A stretch of 64,000 nucleotides of DNA, taken from contig NC_088314.1 in assembly GCF_910592395.1 (NCBI RefSeq), positions 5,890,001 through 5,954,000 of the forward strand, read 5' to 3'. Origin of the DNA: Lineus longissimus (lineage: Eukaryota; Nemertea; Pilidiophora; Heteronemertea; Lineidae). The translations under genes were made by a program, and so were the position numbers. The stretch's first letter is position 1; each line of letters starts with the position of its first letter. The notes beneath the pieces are model-generated. The model made no database searches and was not told the origin of the DNA. It was given only the letters and a program-made list of their open reading frames with translations. This document shows positions 1-14,200 of this stretch, piece by piece.

Positions 1-130
1 AGTACAGCTATGTGTTGCATTGTGTCAACCACCCCAGAGAAACCCCAAAGAGAACTAATAACTTTTTAATTGCGTTTGTGATTATTTCACTATCATTTTC
101 AAAGTTCATCTGAATCTAATTCTTTTTCAG

Positions 131-2562
<2,432 letters not shown>

Positions 2563-4080
2563 ATCCGTAGAGGATAACCCAGAGAAACTAATGAGAAACA
2601 AATATTACTGAATCGATTGACTGTTTCACTAGAAAGGCGCAGGCACTCAAACTTATGGTGATTTCACACAGAAAATGCAGCTGTTGAACAAAATGTTACA
2701 TTTCCTCTGAAACTTCAGAGTCCAAAGTACCTTAAATTACCAGCTTTGCTAGAATTGGACAAATCTTGACCAAGAATTAGCCGTTTGAAGCGAACTTCTG
2801 ACAGATTTTCTTGGTCATTTTAGGCCTGTTTGTGTGCAGTGCCTTTGAAGTGGACCACATTCTTTATCTCATTAGTGGATTGAGACTTCAGCCGAGAAAA
2901 TATTTTTGATCGAGTCAATTCAATTCGGATATGCGGTATCTTTGTACAAGTATGCCAAATCTTCTGTGTGTTACTTGCATAATTATTTCAATGCTAGTCA
3001 AGATGGATATCATAAGGGTTGGGTCATTATGATGTAAATTTCATTGTTGTTTGTTTACTTAATAGTGGAACATTATGAAATTCTAAATATTTTCATCCTA
3101 ATTCATTCGTAATGTCATTGTTTTCTCATTATCGGATAGTTTTACCACTCTTAGCTTTTTTTTCTCCCAACAAAATATTTATTTATATTAATATAAATAA
3201 TCATTTGTATATTTTTGCCATTAAGGACAGTTCTAAGGACAACATTTTCACATGGAAAATGTTTCAGTGTTTTTAAACACCTACCGGTACATGTATTACA
3301 TCCTTGTTGCTGCCGTGTTATGTAGAATGGATCACAGAAATACTGATAAGTTGGGCAAGTGACCCATTGGCATTTCTTCCCCTTCATCATATTGATGTTC
3401 TGTTGAGTAGTTGAGAATTGTTTTGTTAAGTTCAGTCAAAGTGTACCTCATTCAATCAGCTGATAAATGTTGCATTTAATTTTCATACTGATTTGCTTGG
3501 TTGGCAAGAAACAATCACAGTTTGCATAATTTGGTTGTATGAACGGGTCATTGTAGAAGAACATGTTTTAGTTGGCATGTTGGTTGCAGATGCTTGAAGG
3601 GAAGCTTCAGTATTGGTTGTCATTTCATCACAACTTGCAGAAAGGGAAAGAAACGTGTGACGTTTCATTCTTAAAATACTGCAGTTAGAAAATTGTGTGA
3701 GATGATGGCCATTACCAATGCTGACTGCCCTCATTGGAAGTGACCAACATGGTTAGGTGGGCATTATGGGATTGATTTATATGGTCCTGGTTCACTTGAT
3801 TTTCTTCGTGGACAAGAATTCACTTATTCTTTCTCCGTTACCAGGTGGCAATCAAATCTTTTCAAATGTTTTGCAAAAAGGCTTGTTTTTTGTCTTTGGC
3901 CGGCTGGAATCAGAAACACTGCTGTCGGGCAAAAATTATTTTCTTGGACAAAACTAACTGAATCAAGGGAATGGCTCTGTAATTGACTCAATCGAACAAT
4001 CCCACTCTTGTAATGTTGCTTTTGTTTGTAATTGCAATTAAAATCAACATGAAAAATAAAATCTGTTCAGTTTTATTTTC
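2563..4080 (+). other. Probable 3' UTR of muskelin
   Basis: There is no coding similarity after the muskelin stop codon. The stretch is AT-rich, and the first convincing polyadenylation hexamer is AATAAA at 4055-4060. The transcript could end a few tens of bases after it. Short open frames on both strands in this stretch show no recognisable protein. The exact end needs transcript data. Confidence 0.45.
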
Positions 4081-4979
4081 AACTACTACTGCTACTTAAG
4101 AAAGCCTTGTCATCACAAGCTTCATTCTCCAAGTTGTTCTCAAAGATGGAGGTTGTTACCACAGTCATCTGATGCTTTGGACTGGAGAATGAGACAGATT
4201 TTTCATAAGACCTTGTACCAGTCTTTGTATGTTAGAGGAATAAATGACGGAAAAGCAGTCCTCATTGTGGAGCAGTATTACAACTTATCATGCAGATGCC
4301 AGGTCCTTGGTCCAGATGAACTGAGACTAGTTACTCTGAGATTTTGTCTTTGATCCGTAGCTATGGAGTCACAACCAGTCCCTGGACATATATGTGGTGA
4401 TTTCCAATATATCCTTGACATTTCCAATGAATTATAATTATTGCCCCCTCCTGAACCAGGTTTCCACCTTGCAAAATACAGCATAAGAAGAGCCCTTTTG
4501 TACCCTACATGTACATTGTCCCTAATCGAGTGGTGTCCTGATTGCAGAGGTCAAATAGAATGACATTTGCCCTGATATGTCCTAAGTGGTGCAGTCCTGT
4601 ATAAAGAGGCTGTTTTGGTGCATGTATGGTCTTCAAGCCAATGATGTGGTATCTCATTCTATCACACGACATGCCTTATATGATTTAAGTCATGATTTCA
4701 ACCCATTTCGCGCAGTGCTCGTTGAGGACAATCAGCGCAGCCGTCATCCACATGGTGTTGGGATTGTCCCAGGTTATTTTTAGCGGCTTATTGTAATGCT
4801 GATTTTATTTTTCTATAGATCAATGTCCTACATCACGGTCCGCCATAACCAGTCCAAGTGGTGGAATTCCACGCATTATGTATATATGTCCCGATACATG
4901 TATGTGCTGTGTTATTTTCAAAACACATACATGTACTTCCATATTCAAACCCCTCATAATCGGTTGGAATCTTGATCAG
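4081..4979. other. Intergenic stretch, possible upstream 5' UTR exon at its right end
   Basis: No coding sequence or repeat is recognised across this stretch. At its right end the sequence ATCAG is followed by a textbook donor GTAAGA (4980-4985). It could be the end of a non-coding first exon of the gene starting at 5161. Confidence 0.3.
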
Positions 4980-5153
4980 GTAAGAATCTGATAAGATATT
5001 AGAGAGGTGCCGATTTTTGATCCCAAAACGAAAACTGACGAGAATTAACGAGGTGGTATTTGAGGACGTCGTCGGAGCCCGGTCACCCCCTAGGGTTGTG
5101 CTCTCAAATATCAATTTTTAGGTTGAATGAATTTTCTTTTTTTTCTGATTCAG
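4980..5153 (+). other. Candidate 5' UTR intron upstream of the CD225-like gene
   Basis: Donor GTAAGA at 4980 pairs with a strong polypyrimidine tract and CAG acceptor at 5151-5153. This would place the start codon at 5161 only seven bases into the second exon. The arrangement is inferred from splice signals alone; a trans-spliced leader acceptor at 5153 would look the same. Confidence 0.4.
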
Positions 5154-5160
5154 TGACAGG

Positions 5161-5937
5161 ATGAGTCATCCTCGAGAACACAAGGCAAATTTTGAACTGA
5201 TGGAAAACGATCAGCCTCAGACAGGGTCATTTGGCCAGCTTCAATTCATAGACAGAGGACGGGATCAATGGGGTCAACCGACGACATGTCTTGGCAAGGA
5301 GGACGACACATGGGGTCAGACTGCAGGGTCATCAGCCAAGAATGATCCTTGGACGAACAACCCGGACGACACACGCCAAATGGACCCCTCCTCTGGAAGT
5401 GGAAGCGCGGCGTTGACAGTGACGAATAATGATCCGAGGACGTCTCGGACGGTACATTTTGGTGAAATCAACCCTGCATTCGTCGGAGATGACAATAAAA
5501 CGCCAGTGTACAGAACGGCGGATGGTAAAGCCATCATCACTCATGAACACGTGGTACAAACCAACCAGGATGGTCTCAATGTTGTTGTCACATCACACAG
5601 ACAAACTTGGCGGGAAACGGAAAAAGTCATCAGAGAAAAAGACATAAGAATTCTTAAAATATTCTCCATTATATCATTTATTCTGTTTTTCCCAACTGGA
5701 ATTCCTGCATTTTATTTCGCGCGCCGGACGCACACGGAATATCACGCTGGGATTATTCGTGGTGAATTAGATACTGCGAGAAAGATGGCTAAACGATGTG
5801 AAAAACTGATTATTCTGTCCGTAATGGCAACCTTGTTAATTGCGGTGTTGATCTTTGTGGTTTTAGAGTACAACGTGCAGGAAGATGATGGCAAAACTAG
5901 CAAATTCGGTAACACGTTTGGCAAGAGAGCACCATGA
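5161..5937 (+). CDS. Two-pass membrane protein of CD225/dispanin type, single coding exon
   Basis: This is an intronless 258-residue frame. Residues 1-160 are hydrophilic and probably disordered, with three similar acidic/tryptophan motifs (DQWGQ, DTWGQ, NDPW) near residues 35-64. Residues about 164-187 form a first hydrophobic segment ending in PTGIPAFYFARR. A basic loop with the pattern G-I-I-R-G-E-L-D-T-A-R-K-M-A-K follows, then a second hydrophobic segment at about 217-237 and a short polar tail. The spacing of hydrophobic segment, short loop with G...A...AK, and hydrophobic segment is that of the CD225 (dispanin/IFITM/PRRT/TMEM) superfamily. The cysteine pair typical of many members before the first segment is absent, so this is a divergent member or a look-alike. 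Members insert into plasma and endosomal membranes, but no function can be assigned here. The start has a splice acceptor seven bases upstream and the frame fills the exon. Confidence 0.72.
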   Translation: MSHPREHKANFELMENDQPQTGSFGQLQFIDRGRDQWGQPTTCLGKEDDTWGQTAGSSAKNDPWTNNPDDTRQMDPSSGSGSAALTVTNNDPRTSRTVHFGEINPAFVGDDNKTPVYRTADGKAIITHEHVVQTNQDGLNVVVTSHRQTWRETEKVIREKDIRILKIFSIISFILFFPTGIPAFYFARRTHTEYHAGIIRGELDTARKMAKRCEKLIILSVMATLLIAVLIFVVLEYNVQEDDGKTSKFGNTFGKRAP

Positions 5938-6800
5938 TATACATTATATATATACGTTTGCTGAGGTATGTCGCTCCATGCATGCGTCGCCCCTTTAATC
6001 GGTTGTCCTATCTTTGATAGTTCGGACAAACGAAGGACGCATTCGCGTCTGGGTGTAATGATATCGAATCCCTTTTCCTGCAGCAGTGAGATGGGACTGT
6101 GCGTCTGAAGGACATGTCCCTAAATCTTTGATTTCCCTCCACGTTTCGCTGAGTGTTAGGACGTGAAAAAAAGTATTCCTATTTTCCTGTCCGCAACGGT
6201 TTCGGTAAGAGAGAGAGAGAGAGAGAGTTTTAAAAAGTGTTTGGACAGTTGCGTTTGCATTATGAGAGGTCGGACAGCGCTCAGTTTCGTATACATATCG
6301 TTAGTAACATCGTCTCTCTATATATCATTTATTCAGTATACGCTCCCGTCCGCGTTCGTTAGCTTTGTCCTCTTAATTAGTGTGCCCATGGACAAACTTT
6401 TACTAGTTTTAGCAGGTACACTCGCTGGCCGTGATCAAGTTCTCGTCATTGTTGTACATTGCATTTCTGAATGTTTTACTAATTGTGTTTTATCATGATT
6501 GTATAGTGGGAAAAAAATCATATCACGTCTTTTCCCACGCAGGAGGTCTACCAAAATAGTTAGTCCTACACCAATTTTTGTATAGGCCTATAGACCCAGT
6601 TCAATATTTATGACGAAACGAGACGGATTTTACAGCACTTATATACAGGCCGACACTATTATATAAGTATATTGTATCTGTAAAATACATTTTACCCTGT
6701 AAAAAGAGATATCTTCATGATTTTAATTACAAGCTGTTGATTCTTTTTTTGGTAAAGTCATCACGTTATAAACTGCTAAAGCATGCAACTTTCCGTGATA
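5938..6800. other. Gene-free stretch, partly 3' UTR of the CD225-like gene, with a (GA)n microsatellite
   Basis: No gene is seen. A (GA)n microsatellite covers about 6208-6227. No convincing polyadenylation hexamer occurs close behind the stop, so the 3' end of the gene at 5161-5937 is unresolved. Confidence 0.4.
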
Positions 6801-6803
6801 TTA

Positions 6804-7058
6804 GGCCATGGGAATGATTAATCCGGTTTACCGTCCACCTCCCGCATGGGTTCAGAGCATACATAAAATGTTTTCATTATTTTTGAAAAAAAGCTATTTA
6901 TTTCATTGTTGCCATTATTTTTTTATTCAAACAATCTTTCCAGTGGTTCATCTTTACCTAAACTGATTGAAAAACACAATAAAAACTTGATATATAGGGT
7001 AGGGTCTTCACCATAATAATGTCTCGGATGGTAAGCCGGATTAATCATTCCCATGGCC
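6804..7058. mobile_element. PIF/Harbinger-like MITE with 31-bp terminal inverted repeats
   Basis: The left end reads GGCCATGGGAATGATTAATC and continues CGG-T-TTACC-G-TCC. The right end (about 7028-7058) is its reverse complement, with only two mismatches over 31 bases. TTA lies directly outside each end (6801-6803 and 7059-7061), matching the 3-bp TWA target duplication of PIF/Harbinger elements. The interior has no open frame and is AT-rich, as in non-autonomous elements. The superfamily is inferred from the target-site length and the terminal GG. Confidence 0.72.
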
Positions 7059-7156
7059 TTACACTCTATAAAAACTTGATATATAGGGTAGGGTCTTCAC
7101 CATAATAATGTCTCGGATGGTAAGCCGGATTAATCATTCCCATGGCCTTACACTCT
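6979..7156. repeat. 89-bp direct tandem duplication covering the MITE right end and flank
   Basis: Positions 6979-7067 and 7068-7156 read the same over 89 bases as far as I can see. The unit begins ATAAAAACTTGATATATAGG and ends in CTTACACTCT. It contains the right terminal inverted repeat of the MITE plus a few flanking bases. The near-identity means the duplication is recent or is an assembly artefact. Confidence 0.85.
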
Positions 7157-8160
7157 GGATGCAGTGGATCGCGACTTCGTCCTGGGAATACTATGCTTAG
7201 GGTGACGAAAGAATAGTCATTTTAGTCTATGTTATATCGGTGTTCACTCCGGACGCAGTGGACCGGTCTCGTCCTGTCCAAAGATGCAATTAGGATCACT
7301 GACGCAAGACTGCCCCGGGAGTCTATGGGTGTGGTCTGACGCTCATGGGTAGACTTGGAGCCGCACTTGCGATTGCATAGCCGTATCTTCTATTTCCCAT
7401 CCCCAAGGCCAATAATTCCCACCTACAGTGCTGAAGGAACTTGGCGATCTCGGAGAATTGTGTGTCGGACTTCGGATTCGGCGACTCCAGCATTCTTCAG
7501 TTGGATAAACGTCCAAATCAATGATTCGAGCTTTCATTACACCTGAAGAAAAAATACCTGCCTTGGTTGGTTTCTCACAACAGAATATTTGATTACCGGC
7601 AATTATTGGTCTGTCAATCACAAAACAACAATAATGACAATTATCATCCAACCGCATACACTAACTAAGTGTCAAGAGTCAAGTTATCACAACCTTCATA
7701 CACTAATAGCAACGAAGATAGTCCAAATTTGCAGTACTGGGACCCAGATGAAGGCGTCCTAAAAGTTGTCTCACCAATATCACTTTAAGCATCGTTCACC
7801 TGTCCCTGTTATCGATATCAGGATGTTTCTATGGTCTGGAGCTTACATATTTTGACACCCCTGCTGTATTCTTGTCACACCCTGTGAATATCTATACTGC
7901 CCTGCCATCGCCAGCAAAATGATAGAACTAAACGTCCAGAAACTGTGAGGCTAGTTATACTTTTCCTCAACAGACAGCAGCACCAGCGTATCGTCTTGCC
8001 TGTTTTCCTCTAAATTGAGACTTCTGAAATCCTTTAGACAACCTAAGACCCTTTTTTGAGAAATATTCTTCATCTGAGAAGAATTCTAGCAGGTGAAAGT
8101 GCAGATCACAGGAGTTTTCTTATCTGACATATCAAACACTGCGCTGAAGAGTTTTATCTA
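7157..8160. other. Gene-free stretch upstream of the DOCK gene
   Basis: No coding sequence is recognised. Two imperfect copies of a motif of about 35 bp (CAGTGGAtCG..TCGTCCTG type) lie at about 7150-7188 and 7244-7277. The right end is likely promoter or 5' UTR of the DOCK gene. Confidence 0.35.
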
Positions 8161-8170
8161 GTCACGTGAC
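8161..8170. promoter_or_regulatory. Perfect palindromic E-box (CLEAR/USF type) upstream of the DOCK start
   Basis: GTCACGTGAC is a full 10-base palindrome that matches the consensus bound by bHLH-zip factors such as USF and TFEB/MITF. It lies 94 bases before the DOCK start codon, in the expected promoter or 5' UTR region. The binding factor is inferred from the motif only. Confidence 0.45.
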
Positions 8171-8263
8171 AAAAACAACATGGTCGTCTTTGGACTGGGG
8201 AAGTGATCTCCGGTAACATTTTACAAGGAAATACAGAGTTATTAGTACATATTTCTATGCGAA

Positions 8264-11200
8264 ATGTGGACTGTGTCAAAGAATGTGAAGTTTGGAGTCG
8301 GTATGTTAAATCCCATTGCCTATTTCCGTATAATCTTCACGCAAACATGAATTAGAAAAACAGTTCTTGATCAGGATGTACTGTACATTTTACAGTACAC
8401 TGTCACTCTGCATTGTCACTATTTTACTTCCTGTTTCCTGGAGGAGCGTCATGATTCAGGTCACTACTCATACTGTTTGTTATGACTGCACTATTCTAAA
8501 CTTTAGGATATCTGCAGGCGTCTGTCTTCTTAACAATTTTGGCTGGAACTTGAAATCCTATTGGTAGCAATACCAATAGACAAATTCGAAGAAGTTTGTT
8601 TTGGTGCTGACCTGTCATGTGTTTCAACTTTAGGCTTGAACAAAGAATCGCCGTGACTCTAGCTAGGCATTTCTGACGTTTTCTGTGTGAGCGCATTTGA
8701 TTTGTTTTGGCGTTCTTCGAATTCGTCTATGTCAGATAAGAACTTCTTCAAAATGCTTTAGGATTTCACATTCCAGCCAAAATGTTGGTGCCTATGGCTA
8801 GCCTATATGGTCGGCTGGGCAACCCTTTACAAGGTTGAGAAGACAAGACGCCTGCATAGAACAATCCTATCATTAAAAACAGTGATATCAACCTTAAATT
8901 ACATGTGATGTAAGCCTGGTCACACAGGTGACTCGAAAGATGTTTGAGAGTTGTTTCTTTTACAGTTAAAAGTTTAGAGCTAGGTTGAAATGATGTATAC
9001 ATTGTATTAACAGTTGTGTGACACTGACAAGGTGCAGTGGCCAGCACGGTAGATGTTTTGTGTCCTGCTGCTGGCAATTTTCCAGAGCCCTCAGCAAATT
9101 TTCGGAATGAGATGGAGGAGCTGATTTCCATTTTATATACTGATAATTGTAATTGTCCTGGCATAATAGCCTGAAAAACATAATAGCCAGAAAAGTGCAA
9201 CTGCAGTACAATGGTTTCTTCATCTAATAACAGGTGGGCTCATAATTATTGGTCATTAATATTTAAAAAAAACTAGATTCCAGAATTGACCTCAGTCTAA
9301 ATCCAGCACATTAACTTGACGTGCTAGATGAATGTGCATTATAAATTCATGATCATCCTTGCCTTCTCTGCATTAGACTGCTAACATGCTCATAACGATT
9401 TCATGGAATCATCTTGCTCTATACTCTGCTGTGTTTGATAGATAATCTGAAATATAAAGGGATGAGACATTTTCTAGTTTTGTAGGATAGCCTTTTACCT
9501 TCTCCTCATAAAGGGCTTAAAATTTACATCAGAAATGGACAGACTGATAATTTATGTCTTAGCTCTCCATTGACTTTAAATTTTTGAAAACAATATTTAT
9601 AAAAGCATAGAAGGACAGTTTCAAGGACAGCACTTGACAGATTTTACAAGGACTGCTTTTGAATTTGGAGAATAAGAAGTCGGGATACATCCACAAATAG
9701 TCAAAGCTGTGGTCATTGTGTGTGATCGTTTGAGTTGAGTCAGAGTGCATGATTGAAATTCGAGAAATTTTGAAAATTCCTTTCAAATGATTAATTATCA
9801 TTTGTATGCTCTTGGTGCTGTGTTTTCTTTGAACACAAGCCTAGTTTGTTGACATGTCCTGGACCGTGCTTGAGCATGTGAGGATGGATAGTGGAGCATG
9901 TGATTCACAAACAGGATACCAAAATGACTCCAACAAGACAAGATGTCCTACATTAACCCTTTTGCTACCAGAGTTTTTTTAACGGTCCATACTATACATA
10001 GAACTGAGCGAAAATTTAGCAGTATCGATCAGTATCACTGCGGGTCAGTAGTACTCAGTGTATCAATCCAGTATTTCCCGGGTGCAGCATGCAGTAGCAA
10101 AATGAAAGAGACAAAAAGATTCCCTCAGCTCTCACCCAAAAGGAAGTATTGTTTGTCACTGCTGTCTGAAGATGTGATTTTTCAAGTGGCTAAAAATAAA
10201 CTCTTTAAAACATTTTTCGAACTGTTTATTATTTGATATATTATCTGGATTGATTTATTTAGGCCATGATGCCATTGATGTCCTCAGATTATAGTGAACT
10301 GGGTGAATCCCAACAAGAGTTATTCTGTATGTTATCACTGGTCTAATGAGTGTGTTCGTGTTGTTGTTTTGATGACATTGTTCAGGCCAGACTTTAAAAA
10401 ATTGTTGGTTTTATTGCAGCCTTACCTACCCATAGAAAACCAGCCCCCTGCTCTTAAAATCTTTAGTTGGGGAAGAAGAAAACTTCCTAGAATTTTTTAT
10501 TTCTTCCAATTCTTTGCATGTTTTTTCTTCATTTTAAGGGGTCTTCTGGGGTTTCTGGAAAATTTGTGTTTTGGTGTTGATTAAAAAAAAATTGCCTGCT
10601 TACTTTCCTGAAAGTAGCATTTTGACTTCGTGCACATCATGTTCATATTGTATGTTCTTGTCTTTTCAGCTATTTACAACTATGATGGCAAGGCCAAATT
10701 TGGTTTACCCCTCGAAATAGGGGAGACTGTCCAGGTCTTGGAAGAATGTGCAGGTTAGTTGACGGCCCCAATTTTTACTTACATAACAGCAAGAATTTAT
10801 GAATTCTTGATAACAGATTGTTACAGTTATTATTGGCATCATATTATTGTTCTTTTTTATTTGCAATTATCTGTCAGTGTGCAAAGACAAAAATAAAAGG
10901 CTCATGAACATTGCGAGTTTCATTCTACACAAAAGTTCTCTCACAACATAGACCAGAATGACCAGTGGGCCAACCGTTGGATATATATATATATATGTTT
11001 ATTCGTACTGAGGAAATCTAGTATAATTTGAAACAGTAAGCAAGTTAAGAAAATACAGAAAAGAACATTACACTGAAAACAGACAAAGCAATGTACAATA
11101 TACTTAATTGGTCATTCTACTAATTTCCCTGCATCTTTGAGTAATTAACATGACAGACTTTCTCTAAGCTCTTGTAATGATCACCGTCTGAATTGTTTAA

Positions 11201-14200
11201 TTTCAGGATGGTATCGGGGGTTCTCGACAAGGAACAAGGCTGTCAAGGTACCACCTAGTGCATCATTCTTTTCATTCATAAGCAGAGCTAAGCATCCCTG
11301 CTGAATTGGGAACAAATGTTGCTGTCTTAATCACCCAGCAAACAAGTGATTTTTATTACTGCTACCTTCAAAAATATTTGTTGCAATGGGTGATAAATAG
11401 AATGTTTGGAAGACAGTGTATGTCCACTATCATTTCATTTAGGGTAAATTATGAGAATTTCAACATGCTTACTGTCATTGTGTCAACCACTTATTTGATC
11501 TTTCACTATCACTTTGAATAAACCAATTTACTGCGCAGATAGGTATTGAGGTTATTTTCTAGGCTGACCCTGCTTTGTATTGTGGGGATTTTTTGTGGAC
11601 TATGAATCGAGGCACAATGACAAAGGCAATTCAGACACCATAAAGAGCTTTTCTGTGTTGAGTACCTCTGTTACCTTAAGGCTAAGACTTACGTGTTCAA
11701 CTTCCTGGTTCATCATCAGAATGGAGAGGTTACAAAAAGAGAAAGTAAAGCCAAAACAAAACAAATGCATACACTCAGAAAGCATCAGAAAGCCCAAGTT
11801 ACTTAGGACAATACCATAAACCACAATGACCCTTTCCAGGTGATGTGCAAGACTGGTCGGAGCCCAGACTAACTTTTTCTCACCATGTTGCATAATAAGT
11901 GTTATCGTTTCAGGGTATCTTCCCAGCATCCTTCATCCACTCTAAGCCAGTTGCGGCATGTGTCGTCGACAATGAGGGGTAAGTCTCCAAGGTCAAACCA
12001 GGAGGGACTCAAGTCCATATTTTTGCAGGAAACAGTGCTGTCTGTTAGTAGTACCTGTGGGCAAATACATGTAGTTTCCCTTTGCGTCCTTTGTCTTTCA
12101 TGAAATCAGATGGTTTCAATAGGTCATGTAATTGATTAAAAAATGTCAGGTTAAATTTGATATGACAATCACAATTATTTTATGATCATGGCTCTGTCAG
12201 TGTCACTGAATCTTTACAAGCATGTTTTGGATGTGTTGATTTCGCAGTTTTGTCTTTGAAATATTCATTATGATGCTCTGTCATTTCCAGGCCATATGAG
12301 ACAGTAACGCCGGTTGAGGATACGACTGTCAGGGAAGTTGGTTATGTGCTAAAAGAATGGAACGGCATCTGGAAAAGGCAGTTTGTGGTAAGTTTTTTTC
12401 CATAAGGGATGCTTCTGGATGGCTGCTGTGGCCACTTTCTCTTGTTTAAAGTCCAATGTGTTGGACTGTTCTGTGTTTCCCTTTTTCCTTGGATTGCCCT
12501 CATTGTATATGGCTAGATTAGATTGAAAAATCGTTATTTCGGAAATCTTGAATGGTCAAAGTGTTAATTTCTGGGGGTTTTTCTTTCCAGTCACGGCATA
12601 TGGTGATGTTCAACAATGTGAAAGGAGTCATGCAGAACCTGTTGTCATTCAGGAGGCAACTGCTTTCGAGTACATTAAACACGCAGGAACAGAAACGTGC
12701 AATAAAAGCCAAGATTGTATCAAAAATAGACTGGATAAATGGGTAAGGAAAAAGAGATTGGGAAGAGATGTCACAATCTTAAATTCTGTGAGATGCTGGA
12801 CAAGTTAGCACTGCTGGCTACCACTCAACAAGGGCCAGGTTCAATCCCGGGGACATCCCAGCATTCATTGTCTGGATGAACCTGTGTGGCTTTCAAGGAA
12901 CTTAAATCCTTGTTCTCAACAACACAGCGTACGAATACATTCATGGGTCTGTCGGATGAGACTAAAAGCGGTGGTCCCTTGTACCTAGTGTCTATCCCAG
13001 GGCAAGTAAAATATCCCGTATAGGTGGACAATAGCCTATGGTGGGCAAAAACTTGACTTTATAGATAAACATATGGGACAGACCATTTTCAGCTGTACTA
13101 GACATTGCCATCTTTGGGCCAGTATATGTAGTGTTCAGCATTGTTCAGTCTTGCATATCTCATTTCAGTCAACTTGGTCTGGACCTTGTCCCCAGGGTAG
13201 AGAATGAACAGGTCGACCCTGACAGGATCAGCGTGATTGACTTATTCCGGTTGCATAAACAAGGTGCTGATAATAACATGAATGCTTCGGTAAGTTACCA
13301 CAGTAGATGAAGTGTATTTGCACAAATTTAGAGGGATTCATACCAGTTTTAACATCCCTGTCGTGATCATTCTACTTTGACAAATTGTTTAAAGATGTGA
13401 GTGCAACAAGAGACGTCTTTCATATTTTGTCCTAAAGTTTGAAGAAAAAAAATTCAGTTGTTGTTAAAAAACATCAAAGGTTTTAGCTTCCAACAGCAGT
13501 TAATACTAATAGGACATAAGACCCACCTTGTTGTTGAGTGACTTTATGGTGCCTCAGATGCCATGCAATACATTTGGTGTCGCTTTCTCAAGACAAAGGT
13601 TTTCTCTCTTTTATGGCTTTTTTTACTTGGCAGGTATCATTTCACCTATGAATAATGCCAATGCTGGTAACAACAAGTGTGTGTGTGTTGATTTTTTTTC
13701 AGAGTTTTTTAGTTTGAGTTCAGGCTTGCAGTGTTTTGGCATTGAAAAGAAGGGCCTATTCCATGAGTTTGCAAGTTTGACGTCCTCTGTAAACAGAGAC
13801 AAAAGTGTTTGACCGGGTTGTTCGTTTTGAACTTCATTCAACTCTGTAGCCTGGAAAAGACTAATTTGTTAAGGTTTTTAGCAGGAAATTAAGGATCTCA
13901 AAAGTGACGATGACATTTTTGGAGTTGAGGTAGAGTGTATTTCTATACTCTGTATGCGACCAATTGTGCATCATGTTATCATTTGGTGTTCTGGAATTCA
14001 TAAAAGGGCCAAGTTGTTAAAAAGGACACTCTTTAAGGACACTGCATTCCAATTTGTCGTTTCTTTTAAAATTGACCTCTAATTGGGACACCTCTCAATT
14101 AAGGACTACATTTGTCAGTCCTAACGGCGTTGTCTGTGGAGAGGTTCAACTGTAACTGAAAGAGATTTGAATAGTTTCGAGGATAACATGAACTATGTAC

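Noticed and set aside
9954-10103. Second piggyBac element (TTAACCC left end, GTAGCAAAA right)
   Set aside because: The right end lacks the GGGTTAA terminus and the inverted match is only about nine bases, so it is at best a decayed remnant.
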